From: Gemmobacter aquarius
Lineage (GTDB): Bacteria; Pseudomonadota; Alphaproteobacteria; Rhodobacterales; Rhodobacteraceae
DNA: 64,000 bases
Assembly (NCBI RefSeq): GCF_003060865.1
Contig: NZ_CP028918.1
Span: 3,584,001 to 3,648,000 of the forward strand
Direction of reading: 5' to 3'
This document shows, piece after piece, positions 45,054 through 54,151 of the stretch. A program made the position numbers and the translations under genes. The stretch's first letter is position 1. Each line of letters starts with the position of its first letter. The notes under the pieces were generated by a model that ran no database searches, was not told where the DNA came from, and saw nothing but the letters and a program-made list of their open reading frames with translations.

Positions 45054-45639
45054 TGAAGAACGCTTGCGCGCGGCACTGACCCGCCCCGCGCGGCCTTCGT
45101 CGGATTTTGACCTGAACCCTGCGATCGTCTTGCCTGCGGGGCGCGTGTTGCGCCCTGCCGCCGTTCTGGTGGCGGTGTGGCTGCGGCCCGAGGGGGCGCG
45201 GTTGGTGTTGACCAAGCGGTCGTCGCATTTGCAGCACCATCCGGGGCAGATCGCGCTTCCGGGCGGTAAGGTGGATGCGGGCGATGATGGCGCGGTGGGG
45301 GCCGCGCTGCGCGAGGCAAGGGAAGAGATCGGCTTGCCGGGCGGGCAGGTTCAGGTGCTGGGCGAGTTGCCCGCGCATGAGACGGTGACAGGGTTTTCGG
45401 TGACTCCGGTTCTGGCGCTGTTGCGCGGCGATTTCGTGCCGGTGCCCGAGGCGGGCGAGGTCGAGGAGGCGTTCGACGTGCCCTTGTCGCATGTGCTTGA
45501 CCCTGCGCGATACCGGATCGAAAGTCGGCGCTGGCGCGGTGAATGGCGGCGCTATTATGCAGTTCCGTGGGGGCCTTATTACATCTGGGGGGCCACGGCG
45601 CGGATATTGCGCGGGCTCGCGGATCGGGTGCAGGGATGA
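45043..45639 (+). CDS. NudL-like CoA pyrophosphatase (NUDIX)
   Basis: 198 residues. HHPGQIALPGGKVD with the following AALREAREEIGL gives a Nudix box with the CoA-family extension (LLTKRSSHLQHHPGQIALPGGK-type start, here LTKRSSHLQHHPGQIA). GFSVTPVLALL and the C-terminal WGATARILRGLADRV are typical of the YeaB/NudL subfamily, which cleaves CoA derivatives. Start overlaps hslO, end overlaps cca as ATGA. Confidence 0.88.
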   Translation: MPSDEERLRAALTRPARPSSDFDLNPAIVLPAGRVLRPAAVLVAVWLRPEGARLVLTKRSSHLQHHPGQIALPGGKVDAGDDGAVGAALREAREEIGLPGGQVQVLGELPAHETVTGFSVTPVLALLRGDFVPVPEAGEVEEAFDVPLSHVLDPARYRIESRRWRGEWRRYYAVPWGPYYIWGATARILRGLADRVQG

Positions 45640-46763
45640 TGCCTTGGGTTCAGGATGCGGACGCTCAGGCGGTTTGTGCTGCACTGACGGAGGCGGGATA
45701 CCGGGCGCTGTTCGTGGGGGGCTGCGTGCGGAATGCGCTGCTGGGCGAGCCGGTGAGCGATTACGACATCGCAACGGATGCAACGCCGGAAAGAGTGACT
45801 AACCTTGCCGAAAAGGCAGGGTTGAAGGTGGTGCCGACCGGCATAGAGCACGGCACGGTGACTGTGGTTTCGGGCGGCAAGCCGCATGAGGTGACGACGT
45901 TCCGCCGCGATGTGGAAACCGACGGACGGCATGCGGTCGTAGCCTTTTCCACCGATGTTGCGGAAGACGCGGCGCGGCGGGATTTCACCATGAACGCGCT
46001 TTACGCTACGGCGGCCGGCGAGGTGATCGACCCGCTGGGTGGCTTGCCGGACCTGATGGCGCGGCGGGTGCGGTTTGTCGGCGATGCCGCGCAGCGGATT
46101 GCCGAGGATTATCTGCGCGTGTTGCGGTTCTTTCGCTTTCACGCCTGGTATGGCGACGCGGCGGAAGGGATCGATGCCGAAGGTCTGGCCGCATGTGCCG
46201 CGGCAGTTGACGGGTTGGCGGGCCTCTCGCGGGAACGGGTCGGGGCGGAACTGAGGAAGCTGGTTTCCGCGCCGGACCCTGCGCCTGCGGTGGCGTCGAT
46301 GGCGCGGGCGGGGGTGTTGGGGGCGGTTTTGCCGGGGGCGGATGATCGCGCCCTAGCCCTTCTGGTGCATCTGGAGGCGGGGCGGGTGCCGCGCTGGAAG
46401 GCACGGCTGGCCGTTTTGGGTGGGAACAGTGACGATTTGCGGCTGAGCCGCGCCGAGGCGCGCGACGTGGCCGCGCTGCGCGAGGCGGCGGGGTCTGTCC
46501 ATTCGGCAGCGGGTTTGGGATATTTGCTTGGTGCCGACCTTGGCGCAGATGCGGTACTGGTGCGGGCTGCGCTGATGGAGCAGGCCTTGCCTGACGCATG
46601 GCAGCCCGAGGTTGCGCGGGGGGCCGCAGCCGTGTTGCCGGTGACGGCCGCCGACCTGATGGATCAGGTGCAGGGGCCTGCGCTGGGCGCGCGCTTGCGC
46701 GAGATCGAAAATCGGTGGCTGGCCGCCGATCTGCGGGCCGGTCGCGAAAGCTTGCTGGGCTGA
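45636..46763 (+). CDS. CCA-adding/poly(A) polymerase-type tRNA nucleotidyltransferase
   Basis: 375 residues of class II nucleotidyltransferases. FVGGCVRNALLGEPVSDYDIATDATPE has the catalytic DYD pair near residues 41-43, EVTTFRRDVETDGRHA and RRDFTMNALYA follow, and RIAEDYLRVLRFFRFHAWYG completes the head/neck signature. In alphaproteobacteria this single enzyme usually serves as the CCA-adding enzyme; the related poly(A) polymerase cannot be excluded. Starts on the overlapping ATGA after the NUDIX gene. Confidence 0.88.
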   Translation: MMPWVQDADAQAVCAALTEAGYRALFVGGCVRNALLGEPVSDYDIATDATPERVTNLAEKAGLKVVPTGIEHGTVTVVSGGKPHEVTTFRRDVETDGRHAVVAFSTDVAEDAARRDFTMNALYATAAGEVIDPLGGLPDLMARRVRFVGDAAQRIAEDYLRVLRFFRFHAWYGDAAEGIDAEGLAACAAAVDGLAGLSRERVGAELRKLVSAPDPAPAVASMARAGVLGAVLPGADDRALALLVHLEAGRVPRWKARLAVLGGNSDDLRLSRAEARDVAALREAAGSVHSAAGLGYLLGADLGADAVLVRAALMEQALPDAWQPEVARGAAAVLPVTAADLMDQVQGPALGARLREIENRWLAADLRAGRESLLG

Positions 46764-46823
46764 CGGTTTTCCTTTGGTCCGCGGGGGCCTATACCCGTAA
46801 AGAACCATTCGAGAGGCTATGCG

Positions 46824-48674
46824 GTGTTTGCTTTTTTCGAGGGCCTCGTTGACCCCTATAAATCCTATCCGCGCAATGACACGCCCGAGCGGCAGCTTTG
46901 GCCGTTTTTGCTGGAGTATATTCGCCCGTTCAAAGCGGTTTTTGCGATTACGGGGGTGCTTTCGGTCATAACCGCTTTCGCGGATGTGGCGCTGATCTGG
47001 TATGTCGGGCGCTTGGTCGACATGCTGTCGGTCAACGGGCCGGGCGAGGTTTGGGCGCTGCATGGGACCGAGATTTTGCTGGTCGCGCTGGCGGTGGTGG
47101 TGTTGCGGCCTGTGCTTCTGGTGGCGCATGTGGCGCTGCTGCACAACACGATCATGGTGAATTTCGGCACGATGATGCGCTGGCGGGCGCATGCCCATGT
47201 GATCCGCCAGCCGGTGGGCTGGTTCGAAAGCGATTTCGCCGGACGGATTGCCAACCGGATCATGCAGACGCCTCCGGCTGCGAATGATGCGGTGTTCCAG
47301 ACCTTTGACGCGGTGAGCTTTGCGAGCGTTACGGTGGTGGGTGCCGGGATCATGCTGGCCGATGCCGACCCGTGGCTTTTGCTGCCGCTGGTGGTGTGGT
47401 TCGTGCTGTATGGTTTTCTGGTGCGCTGGACGGTCCGGCGGGCGGGGCCTGCGTCAAAGGCGGCGTCGGATGCGCGGTCGGCCATTACCGGGCGGGTGGT
47501 GGATGCCTATACCAACATCCATTCGGTCAAGCTGTTCGCCCAGAACGACCGCGAGATGGATTACGCCAAGGAAGTGATCGAGGCCGCGCGCGAGGCGTTC
47601 AAGGTCGAGCAGCGGATCACGACCAAGATGGACCTTGCGCTGACCGCGCTGAACGGGCTGCTGATCGTGACGATTACCGGGCTGGCTATGGTGCTGTGGT
47701 ATCAGGGGTCGGCCACTGTGGGGACGGTGGCTGCGGCCTCGGCACTCGTGCTGCGGCTGAACAACATGACCTATTGGATCATGTGGGCGTTTTCGTCGCT
47801 CGTGCAGTCGCTTGGCGTGGTGCAGGAAGGGATGGAGACCATCACCCAGCCGATCGGACTGGTTGACCGCGATGGCGCGCCCGATCTGCGCTACGAGCGC
47901 GGGTTGATCGAGGTGCAGGGCGTCAGCCACCATTACGGGCGCGGGTCGGGCGGGTTGGCGAAGCTGTCGTTGACGGTGCGACCCGGCGAGAAGATCGGGC
48001 TTGTGGGCCGGTCGGGGGCGGGCAAGTCCACGCTGGTGCGGCTGATGCTGCGGTTTTACGACTGCGAGGACGGGCGCATCCTGATCGACGGGCAGGATAT
48101 CGCGGGCGTGGGCCAAGATAGCTTGCGCCGCCTGATCGGGATGGTGCAGCAGGACAGCAGCCTGATGCACCGGTCGGTGCGCGACAACATCCTGTACGGG
48201 CGGCCCGACGCGGGTGACGAGGCAATGATCGCGGCGGCGCGGCAGGCCGAAGCGCATGATTTCATCCTGACGCTGGAAGACCCGCAAGGACGGCGCGGCT
48301 ATGACGCGCATGTGGGCGAGCGGGGCGTGAAACTGTCGGGCGGGCAGCGGCAGCGGGTGGCGCTGGCGCGGGTGATCCTGAAGGACGCGCCGATCCTGAT
48401 CTTGGACGAGGCGACGAGCGCACTCGATAGTGAGGCGGAAGCGGCGATCCAGACTGCGCTTTCGGGCGTTATGGCGGGCAAGACGGTGATCGCCATCGCG
48501 CACCGCCTGTCGACGATTGCCGCGATGGACCGGATCGTGGTGCTGGAAGACGGGCATATCGCCGAAGACGGGACGCACGCGGAATTGTTGCAACGGAATG
48601 GTCTTTATGCGCGGTTCTGGGCGCGGCAATCCGGTGGCTTCATCGGATCGGAAGAAACGGAGGCCGCCGAATGA
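46824..48674 (+). CDS. ABC exporter half-transporter (TMD-NBD), first of a pair
   Basis: 616 residues beginning with GTG (MFAFFEGLVDPYKSYPRND). A six-helix membrane domain (about 30-320) is followed by an ATPase domain with Walker A VGRSGAGKSTLVRL, signature LSGGQRQRVALARVIL, Walker B ILILDEATSALDSE and switch AHRLST. It belongs to the MsbA/LmrA-like exporter group. It overlaps a second ABC exporter of identical length by ATGA, so the two probably form a heterodimer. The substrate is not evident. Confidence 0.9.
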   Translation: MFAFFEGLVDPYKSYPRNDTPERQLWPFLLEYIRPFKAVFAITGVLSVITAFADVALIWYVGRLVDMLSVNGPGEVWALHGTEILLVALAVVVLRPVLLVAHVALLHNTIMVNFGTMMRWRAHAHVIRQPVGWFESDFAGRIANRIMQTPPAANDAVFQTFDAVSFASVTVVGAGIMLADADPWLLLPLVVWFVLYGFLVRWTVRRAGPASKAASDARSAITGRVVDAYTNIHSVKLFAQNDREMDYAKEVIEAAREAFKVEQRITTKMDLALTALNGLLIVTITGLAMVLWYQGSATVGTVAAASALVLRLNNMTYWIMWAFSSLVQSLGVVQEGMETITQPIGLVDRDGAPDLRYERGLIEVQGVSHHYGRGSGGLAKLSLTVRPGEKIGLVGRSGAGKSTLVRLMLRFYDCEDGRILIDGQDIAGVGQDSLRRLIGMVQQDSSLMHRSVRDNILYGRPDAGDEAMIAAARQAEAHDFILTLEDPQGRRGYDAHVGERGVKLSGGQRQRVALARVILKDAPILILDEATSALDSEAEAAIQTALSGVMAGKTVIAIAHRLSTIAAMDRIVVLEDGHIAEDGTHAELLQRNGLYARFWARQSGGFIGSEETEAAE

Positions 48675-50521
48675 GCGCGCTGTCACGGCTTGGCGACTGG
48701 ATCGATGCGTTCCGCCCTGCAGACGGGCCTCCGCCGCAACGCTTGGGCGCGTTCATGAACTGGTGCCTTTCGGGGTCTTGGCCGATGCTGGTGCTGGCGG
48801 GGGTGATCTCATCCCTGTCCGGTGTGACCGAGGTGGTATCGGCGCTGATCATGGGCTGGGTGATCGATGCGGCGATTTCGTCGGGGCCGAGCGGTTTTTT
48901 TACCGACCACATGACGCTGATCGTCGGGTCGATCCTGTTTTACATGATCTTGCGGCCGCTGGCCTTTGGCGTGTCGTCGGCGTCGAATGCTATCGTGATC
49001 GGGCCGAACGTGATGCCCTTGGTGCTGAGCCGGTTGCATCGCTGGACGCTGGGGCAGGCGGTGACGTTCTTTGACAACGATTTCGCGGGACGCATCGCGC
49101 AAAAGCAGATGCAGGCGGCGCGGGCTGTGACGGATGTGGCGACCGAGATCATCAACACGGTGTGTTTTGCGCTGGCTTCGGTGGTCGGGTCGGTGATTTT
49201 CCTGCTGGTGATCGACTGGCGGATCGCCTTGGCGCTGGCGGTCTGGCTGGTCGGCTATGTGATGCTGATCCGCTATTTCATGCCGCGTGTGCGGGTGAAT
49301 TCGGCGGCGCGTGCCAGTGCGCGGGCAATGGTTTCGGGGCAGGTTGTCGATACGATCACCAATATCAAGACGGTCAAGCTGTTCGCCCATGCCGCGTTCG
49401 AGGACCGCGTGGCGCTTAAGGCGATGGAGGTTTTCCGCGAGTCGTCGGTCGAGTTCGGCGAGATTTCGACGTGGTTCCGGCTGTCCTTGATGGGGATCGC
49501 GGGGGTGTTGCCGGTGCTGCTGATCGGGGGCGCGGTGCTCTTGTGGCAGCAGGGGATGGCGACCGAGGGTGCGATTGCGGCTTCGGGTGCCATCGCCATG
49601 CGGATCGCGCAGATGTCGGGCTGGGTCAGTTTCACGCTGATGTCGATTTATACCAGCGTCGGCGAGGTCGAGGATGCGATGAAGACGCTTTCGGTGCCGC
49701 ATACGCTGGCCGATGCTGCGGGCGCGCTGGACCTGCCGCGCGTGGCGGGAGAGGTGCGGTTTGACCATGCGTCATTCGCTTACGGGCGGCGGCGCGGCGG
49801 GGTGCAGGATATCGACCTGACCATTCGCGCCGGTGAAAAGCTGGGGATCGTGGGCGCTTCGGGGGCGGGGAAATCCAGCCTCGTGTCGCTGGTGCTGCGG
49901 CTTTACGATGTGGAGGAGGGCACGGTGCGGATCGACGGGCATGACGTGCGCGGCGTGACGCAGGAAAGTTTGCGCCGGCAGATCGGGATGGTCACGCAGG
50001 AAACGGCGATGTTCAACCGCTCGGCGCGGGACAATATCGCTTACGGGCGGCCCGATGCGTCGATGGACGAGATCATCGCCGCGGCGAAACAGGCCGAGGC
50101 GCATGATTTCATTCTGAACATGGTCGATCACACGGGGCGCAAGGGGTATGACGCTTTCCTTGGCGAGCGGGGGGTGAAGCTGTCGGGTGGGCAGCGGCAG
50201 CGGATCGCGCTGGCGCGGGCATTCTTGAAGGACGCGCCGATTCTTGTGTTGGACGAGGCGACTTCGGCGCTGGATTCGGAGGTCGAGGCCAGCATCCAAG
50301 AGGCGCTGGATCGGGTGATGGTGGGCAAGACGGTGCTGGCCATCGCGCACCGCTTGTCGACCATTGCGGCGATGGACCGGATCGTTGTGCTTGACGATGG
50401 ACGGATTGTCGAAGAAGGCACGCATGACGGGCTGTTGGCCCGCAATGGCCTTTATGCCCGCTATTGGAACCGCCAGTCGGGCGGGTTCATCGGGGTCGAT
50501 GACAAGGAAGCCGCCGAGTGA
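48671..50521 (+). CDS. ABC exporter half-transporter (TMD-NBD), second of a pair
   Basis: 616 residues. Membrane helices lie at about 40-310 (first near LAGVISSLSGVTEVVSALIMG). The ATPase domain has Walker A VGASGAGKSSLVSL, signature LSGGQRQRIALARAFL, Walker B ILVLDEATSALDSE and AHRLST. Both ATPase sites of the pair appear intact, since neither partner has a degenerate signature or Walker B. Overlaps the first ABC gene and the methyltransferase gene, so the three are co-transcribed. Confidence 0.9.
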   Translation: MSALSRLGDWIDAFRPADGPPPQRLGAFMNWCLSGSWPMLVLAGVISSLSGVTEVVSALIMGWVIDAAISSGPSGFFTDHMTLIVGSILFYMILRPLAFGVSSASNAIVIGPNVMPLVLSRLHRWTLGQAVTFFDNDFAGRIAQKQMQAARAVTDVATEIINTVCFALASVVGSVIFLLVIDWRIALALAVWLVGYVMLIRYFMPRVRVNSAARASARAMVSGQVVDTITNIKTVKLFAHAAFEDRVALKAMEVFRESSVEFGEISTWFRLSLMGIAGVLPVLLIGGAVLLWQQGMATEGAIAASGAIAMRIAQMSGWVSFTLMSIYTSVGEVEDAMKTLSVPHTLADAAGALDLPRVAGEVRFDHASFAYGRRRGGVQDIDLTIRAGEKLGIVGASGAGKSSLVSLVLRLYDVEEGTVRIDGHDVRGVTQESLRRQIGMVTQETAMFNRSARDNIAYGRPDASMDEIIAAAKQAEAHDFILNMVDHTGRKGYDAFLGERGVKLSGGQRQRIALARAFLKDAPILVLDEATSALDSEVEASIQEALDRVMVGKTVLAIAHRLSTIAAMDRIVVLDDGRIVEEGTHDGLLARNGLYARYWNRQSGGFIGVDDKEAAE

Positions 50522-51726
50522 AACTGACAATCGAACGGATCGGGCATCTGGGCGACGGGGTCGCGCAGGGGCCGGAGGGTGCGATTTTCGTCCCCGGTGT
50601 GTTGCCGGGCGAAGATGTCGAGGTGGATGGCGCTGTCGTGCGGATCGTGACGCCTTCGGCTGACCGCAAGAAGCCGCCTTGTGTGCATGCCCGCACCTGC
50701 GGCGGATGCCTGATGCAGCACGCATCCGATGCGTTTGTGGAAAACTGGAAGACCGGCATCGTGCGGCAGGCCTTGGTGGCGCAGGGGTTGGAGGCTGCGT
50801 TCCGTCCCACGGTCACGTCACCCGTGCGGTCGCGCAGGCGCGCCACGCTGGCGGCGCGCAAGACCAAGGGCGGGGCGCTGATGGGGTTTCATGCGCGGGG
50901 ATCGGATGTGATCATCCCCGTGCCGGGGTGCCAGTTGCTGCATCCCGATCTGGTGGCGACGTTTCCTGTGCTGGAAGCCTTGGTCAAGATCGGCGGGTCG
51001 CGGTCGACCGAGGTCGATCTGACCGTGACGCGTTCGCTCGCGGGGCCGGATGTTTCGGTGCAGGGCGGCAAGGAACTGGACGCGCAGATGCGGCTGGAGC
51101 TGGCGCGCTTGGCCGAAAGCCACGGGATCGCGCGGCTGACATGGGGGGGCGAGGTGATCGCCCTGCGGACAGCGCCCATGCAGCGGTTCGGCAAGGCGCT
51201 GGTGGCGCCGCCGCCCGGCGCGTTCTTGCAGGCCACGGCCGAGGGCGAGGCCGCGCTGCTGGCGGGCGTGATCGAAGCGGTGGGCGGGGCCAAGCGGGTG
51301 ATGGACCTGTTCGCGGGCAGCGGCACCTTTGCCTTGCCGCTTGCCGAACGGGCCGAGGTGCTGGCGGTCGAAGGTGACGCCAAGATGACTGCCGCGCTGG
51401 AAAAGGGCTGGCGCAATGCCGAAGGGTTGAAGCGGGTGACGGTGGAAACCCGCGACCTGTTTCGCCGCCCGATGGAGCCGGACGAGTTGAAGGGGTTCGA
51501 CGCCGTGGTGATCGACCCGCCGCGTGCGGGGGCCGAGGCGCAGGTTGCCGCGCTGGCGCTGACGAAGGTGCCGGTGATTGCGGCCGTGTCGTGCAACCCC
51601 GCCACCTTTGCCCGCGATGCCAAGGTGTTGGTCGGGGCAGGTTGGCAAATCGACTGGGTGCAGGTGGTGGACCAGTTCCGCTGGTCGTCGCATGTCGAAC
51701 TGGTTGCCCGTTTGTCGCGCAGGTAA
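50518..51726 (+). CDS. TrmA/RlmD-family uridine-C5 RNA methyltransferase
   Basis: 402 residues, GTG start overlapping the ABC stop as GTGA. The N-terminal TRAM-like region precedes an Fe-S cysteine set CVHARTCGGCLMQH plus PGCQLLHP. The SAM motif is VMDLFAGSGTFALPLAE, the substrate motif VIDPPRAGAE, and the catalytic nucleophile cysteine is in IAAVSCNPATFARD. It makes m5U in 23S rRNA or tRNA; whether RlmD, RlmC or another specificity cannot be told here. Confidence 0.9.
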   Translation: MKLTIERIGHLGDGVAQGPEGAIFVPGVLPGEDVEVDGAVVRIVTPSADRKKPPCVHARTCGGCLMQHASDAFVENWKTGIVRQALVAQGLEAAFRPTVTSPVRSRRRATLAARKTKGGALMGFHARGSDVIIPVPGCQLLHPDLVATFPVLEALVKIGGSRSTEVDLTVTRSLAGPDVSVQGGKELDAQMRLELARLAESHGIARLTWGGEVIALRTAPMQRFGKALVAPPPGAFLQATAEGEAALLAGVIEAVGGAKRVMDLFAGSGTFALPLAERAEVLAVEGDAKMTAALEKGWRNAEGLKRVTVETRDLFRRPMEPDELKGFDAVVIDPPRAGAEAQVAALALTKVPVIAAVSCNPATFARDAKVLVGAGWQIDWVQVVDQFRWSSHVELVARLSRR

Positions 51727-51823
51727 CGCAGCCGTGAGGCAGGCGAACGAACGGCCGTCTAGGCAGGTGATCGCTTTTTCGCTATGCGCTGGGCAAAACA
51801 TAACAGGCACGGCGGACAGGCAG

Positions 51824-52315
51824 ATGTGGTTGGGCAGAGCGTTTCTGGTTTTGATGTTGGCATTCGGGCTTGCGGCATGCGGCGATAAATTCCGCACGTA
51901 TAACGGGCCGGAAGTGACTTCGGTTCAGGTACACAAGTCGGCGCGCAAGATGTATCTCTTGCATGACACTACGATCCTTGAGGAATTCAACGTGTCGCTG
52001 GGCAAGCAGCCGGTGGGACCAAAGCAGTTCGAGGGCGATTTCAAGACGCCGGAAGGTGCCTATTACATCAGCCACAAGAACCCCAAGTCGCAGTATCATC
52101 TGTCGCTTGGTGTGTCCTATCCCAATCCGCGGCAGGTGGAATTCGCCCGTTCGCAGGGAAAATCTCCGGGCGGCGACATCTTCATCCACGGCGGGCCGCC
52201 GCGTCCGGTCGACAGGTGGGATTGGACGGCGGGTTGCATCGCCGTGACCGACAAGGAGATGGAACTTGTCTATTCGATGGTGAATTCCGGAACGGTCATT
52301 CACATCCTGCCATGA
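51824..52315 (+). CDS. YkuD-family L,D-transpeptidase lipoprotein
   Basis: 163 residues. Signal with lipobox MLAFGLAAC (lipidated Cys19). The YkuD domain ends in IFIHGGPP (His122) and WDWTAGCIAVTD (catalytic Cys138). Such enzymes form 3-3 cross-links or attach proteins to peptidoglycan, or act as murein endopeptidase relatives. A strong terminator follows. One of two L,D-transpeptidases within 2 kb. Confidence 0.88.
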   Translation: MWLGRAFLVLMLAFGLAACGDKFRTYNGPEVTSVQVHKSARKMYLLHDTTILEEFNVSLGKQPVGPKQFEGDFKTPEGAYYISHKNPKSQYHLSLGVSYPNPRQVEFARSQGKSPGGDIFIHGGPPRPVDRWDWTAGCIAVTDKEMELVYSMVNSGTVIHILP

Positions 52316-52341
52316 AAAAAGGGGGCCATGCGGCCCCCTTT
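52315..52341. terminator. Bidirectional terminator after the L,D-transpeptidase lipoprotein
   Basis: AAAGGGGGCC (52318-52327) pairs with GGCCCCCTTT (52332-52341) around ATGC. The A-run on the left and T-run on the right allow it to serve both this gene and the convergent CAP-domain gene. Confidence 0.88.
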
Positions 52342-52374
52342 GACCCCCCTTTTTTAACCCACCCGGGCCTGCGT

Positions 52375-52905
52375 TCAGATGCCGCGCGGGCCGCCGGTGA
52401 CCAGTGTCCACCAGATCTTGCCGTTCGGTTCCTGAAACCATGCGAAGCCGACGTCGGTCGCCTTGGGGTCGAGAAGGACGCCGCGCATGTCGGGTGCGCC
52501 CAGCCACGCGGCGAGTGTTTCAAGCTCGGTCTCGTAGGTTTCCGAGATCAACTCGCCCATCAGTTTGCCGGTATAGCCGACACGGTTGACACGATCGAGC
52601 GGCGACGAGCCGTCCGACCCGAAATGCCACGGGCGGTTTTGCACCGACATGTCGCGCGAATGGGTCGCGGCAGCGGCGTTGAGCGATGCGTTGAACGTCA
52701 GCGGCCCCATGCCGCGCGACGAGCGCAGGGAATTCACGGAATCAAGCAGGCGGTAGGCCACGACGCCTTCGCCCTGTTTGTTGACCGGATATACCTGCGG
52801 AAGCGGCTTGCCATCGGTACCAAGCTGCGGACGCGGCCCTACCGCGCCACAGGCAGACAGGAAAAGCGCCATGCCCGAAATCAAAACTGTCCGTCTGTCC
52901 ATCAT
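52375..52905 (-). CDS. CAP-domain (SCP/PR1-like) lipoprotein
   Basis: 176 residues. Signal with lipobox MALFLSAC (Cys19). The CAP fold follows: YRLLDSVNSLRSSRGMGPLTFNASLNAAAATHSRDMSVQ and ELISETYETELETLAAWLGAPDMRGVLLDP, then VGFAWFQEPNGKIWWTLV. Bacterial CAP proteins are exported and little understood. It lies between the two L,D-transpeptidases, which suggests a cell-wall link. Start could be 52905 or 52902 (MM). Confidence 0.85.
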   Translation of the reverse strand: MMDRRTVLISGMALFLSACGAVGPRPQLGTDGKPLPQVYPVNKQGEGVVAYRLLDSVNSLRSSRGMGPLTFNASLNAAAATHSRDMSVQNRPWHFGSDGSSPLDRVNRVGYTGKLMGELISETYETELETLAAWLGAPDMRGVLLDPKATDVGFAWFQEPNGKIWWTLVTGGPRGI

Positions 52906-53100
52906 GCCCACCCGGCCATTGTTCTGCTCTTGGCCGATGGTCATAGCGAAAGGGCAAGGGCAGTTCAAACCCAACTCTGCGTGACCCGACCTTTGCGCGT
53001 CTTTGCCAAAGCCGGACAAGCGGGTGACGAGCGTTTGATTTGCCGAAGGAGGCCGGAAAGGGTAAGGAAGCGTGAATTGAGAAACTGATGAGGCAAGCAG

Positions 53101-53700
53101 ATGAGCGATGACACCAAGGCTTTGAACCGCCGCCTGTTCGTTGGCGGTGCCGCGGTCGCGCTGGGTGCGGCGGCGCTGCCCGCGGCGGCGTTCGAAAACA
53201 CGACCGAAATGGAAGCTGCGGCTTCGGCATCGGTGCGGCACAACGCGTCGAGCTTCCGGATGCTGGATTGGCAGCCCTATTTCGCCAACACGCGCAACGG
53301 CGCCATCCTGTGCGATATCACATCGCGCGCGCTGCATTACTGGTCGGAAGACCAGTCGATCTACAAGCTTTACCCGACGTCGGTTCCGCTGTCGGACGAC
53401 CTGACGCGCAAGGGCAAGACCGAAGTGATCCAGAAGGTCGAAAACCCGACATGGCGGCCCACGGCTTCGATGAAACAGCGCCATCCCGATTGGCCCGATG
53501 TCGTCGAAGGCGGTGCGCCCGACAATCCGCTGGGGGTGCGTGCGCTGTACCTGTCATGGCCCGCTTATCGCATCCATGGAACGCATGACACGCGCAAGAT
53601 CGGGCGGCGGTCGAGCAACGGCTGTGTCGGGCTTTACAACGAACACATTCTCGAATTGTACGCGCTGGTGAAAGTCGGGACTCAGGTGTTGCTAATTTGA
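53101..53700 (+). CDS. Exported L,D-transpeptidase (YkuD domain)
   Basis: 199 residues. The N-terminus NRRLFVGGAAVALGAAALP resembles a twin-arginine signal (RRLFVGG). The YkuD active site is YRIHGTHD (His159) and SSNGCVGLYNEHI (Cys175). ILCDITSRALHYWSED is the usual start of the catalytic domain. It is probably a peptidoglycan 3-3 cross-linking enzyme. Separate transcription unit, divergent from the CAP-domain gene across about 195 bases. Confidence 0.9.
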   Translation: MSDDTKALNRRLFVGGAAVALGAAALPAAAFENTTEMEAAASASVRHNASSFRMLDWQPYFANTRNGAILCDITSRALHYWSEDQSIYKLYPTSVPLSDDLTRKGKTEVIQKVENPTWRPTASMKQRHPDWPDVVEGGAPDNPLGVRALYLSWPAYRIHGTHDTRKIGRRSSNGCVGLYNEHILELYALVKVGTQVLLI

Positions 53701-53740
53701 CGACACGGACTTGAACAGCAGAGGGTTTGTTTGCTGCAAG

Positions 53741-53768
53741 TTGCATTCTGCCGCTCAAGCTGTTTAAG
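53741..53768 (+). promoter_or_regulatory. Possible promoter of the 59-residue gene
   Basis: TTGCAT (53741-53746), 16 bases, TTTAAG (53763-53768). It lies about 80 bases before the small gene's start, leaving a leader of roughly 75 bases. Visual match only. Confidence 0.35.
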
Positions 53769-53848
53769 AGAAATCACGAGGAATAATCTTGGGTGCATGC
53801 CGTCGCCTCTGCAACATCCGGCGTCATGCGAAATCTGGAGGTCTTATC

Positions 53849-54028
53849 ATGAAGAAACTTGCGCTCGTCGCCGCTCTGTCGCTGGCTGCTACCTCGGCTT
53901 TCGCCGGCGGTATGGCTGAACCCGTCATGGAACCGGCTGTTGTCGAAGCATCGACCTCGTCGTCGGCTGGCGGCATCGTTGTTCCGCTGCTGCTCCTCCT
54001 GGTCGTCGCGGCTGCTGCCTCGAACTGA
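53849..54028 (+). CDS. Small exported/membrane protein, 59 residues
   Basis: 59 residues: signal peptide MKKLALVAALSLAATSAFA, a short acidic linker (GGMAEPVMEPAVVEASTSSS) and a hydrophobic C-terminal helix (GGIVVPLLLLLVVAAAASN). RBS TGGAGG sits 8 bases before ATG 53849, and a strong terminator follows. I recall near-identical short proteins in other Rhodobacteraceae but no function. It may be an inner-membrane peptide, or its last helix may be the only membrane anchor. Confidence 0.75.
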   Translation: MKKLALVAALSLAATSAFAGGMAEPVMEPAVVEASTSSSAGGIVVPLLLLLVVAAAASN

Positions 54029-54046
54029 TCACTGGATCGATTCAGG

Positions 54047-54080
54047 AAAGGGTCGGCGGGTTATGCCCGTCGGCCCTTTT
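54047..54080 (+). terminator. Terminator after the 59-residue gene
   Basis: AAAGGG plus TCGGCGGG (54047-54060) pairs with CCCGTCGG plus CCCTTT (54066-54079) with two G-T wobbles, ending in TTTT. Confidence 0.85.
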
Positions 54081-54100
54081 CTTTTGCGTGATGGACAAAT

Positions 54101-54123
54101 GAAAACGGGCGCTTTCGCGCCCG
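54101..54123 (-). terminator. Terminator of hemH
   Basis: CGGGCGC (54106-54112) / GCGCCCG (54117-54123) around TTTC. On the minus strand it is followed by TTTTC (54105-54101), 29 bases beyond the hemH stop. Confidence 0.8.
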
Positions 54124-54151
54124 CTTTGATTCCGCGTTGTTGCGTTTGCGT

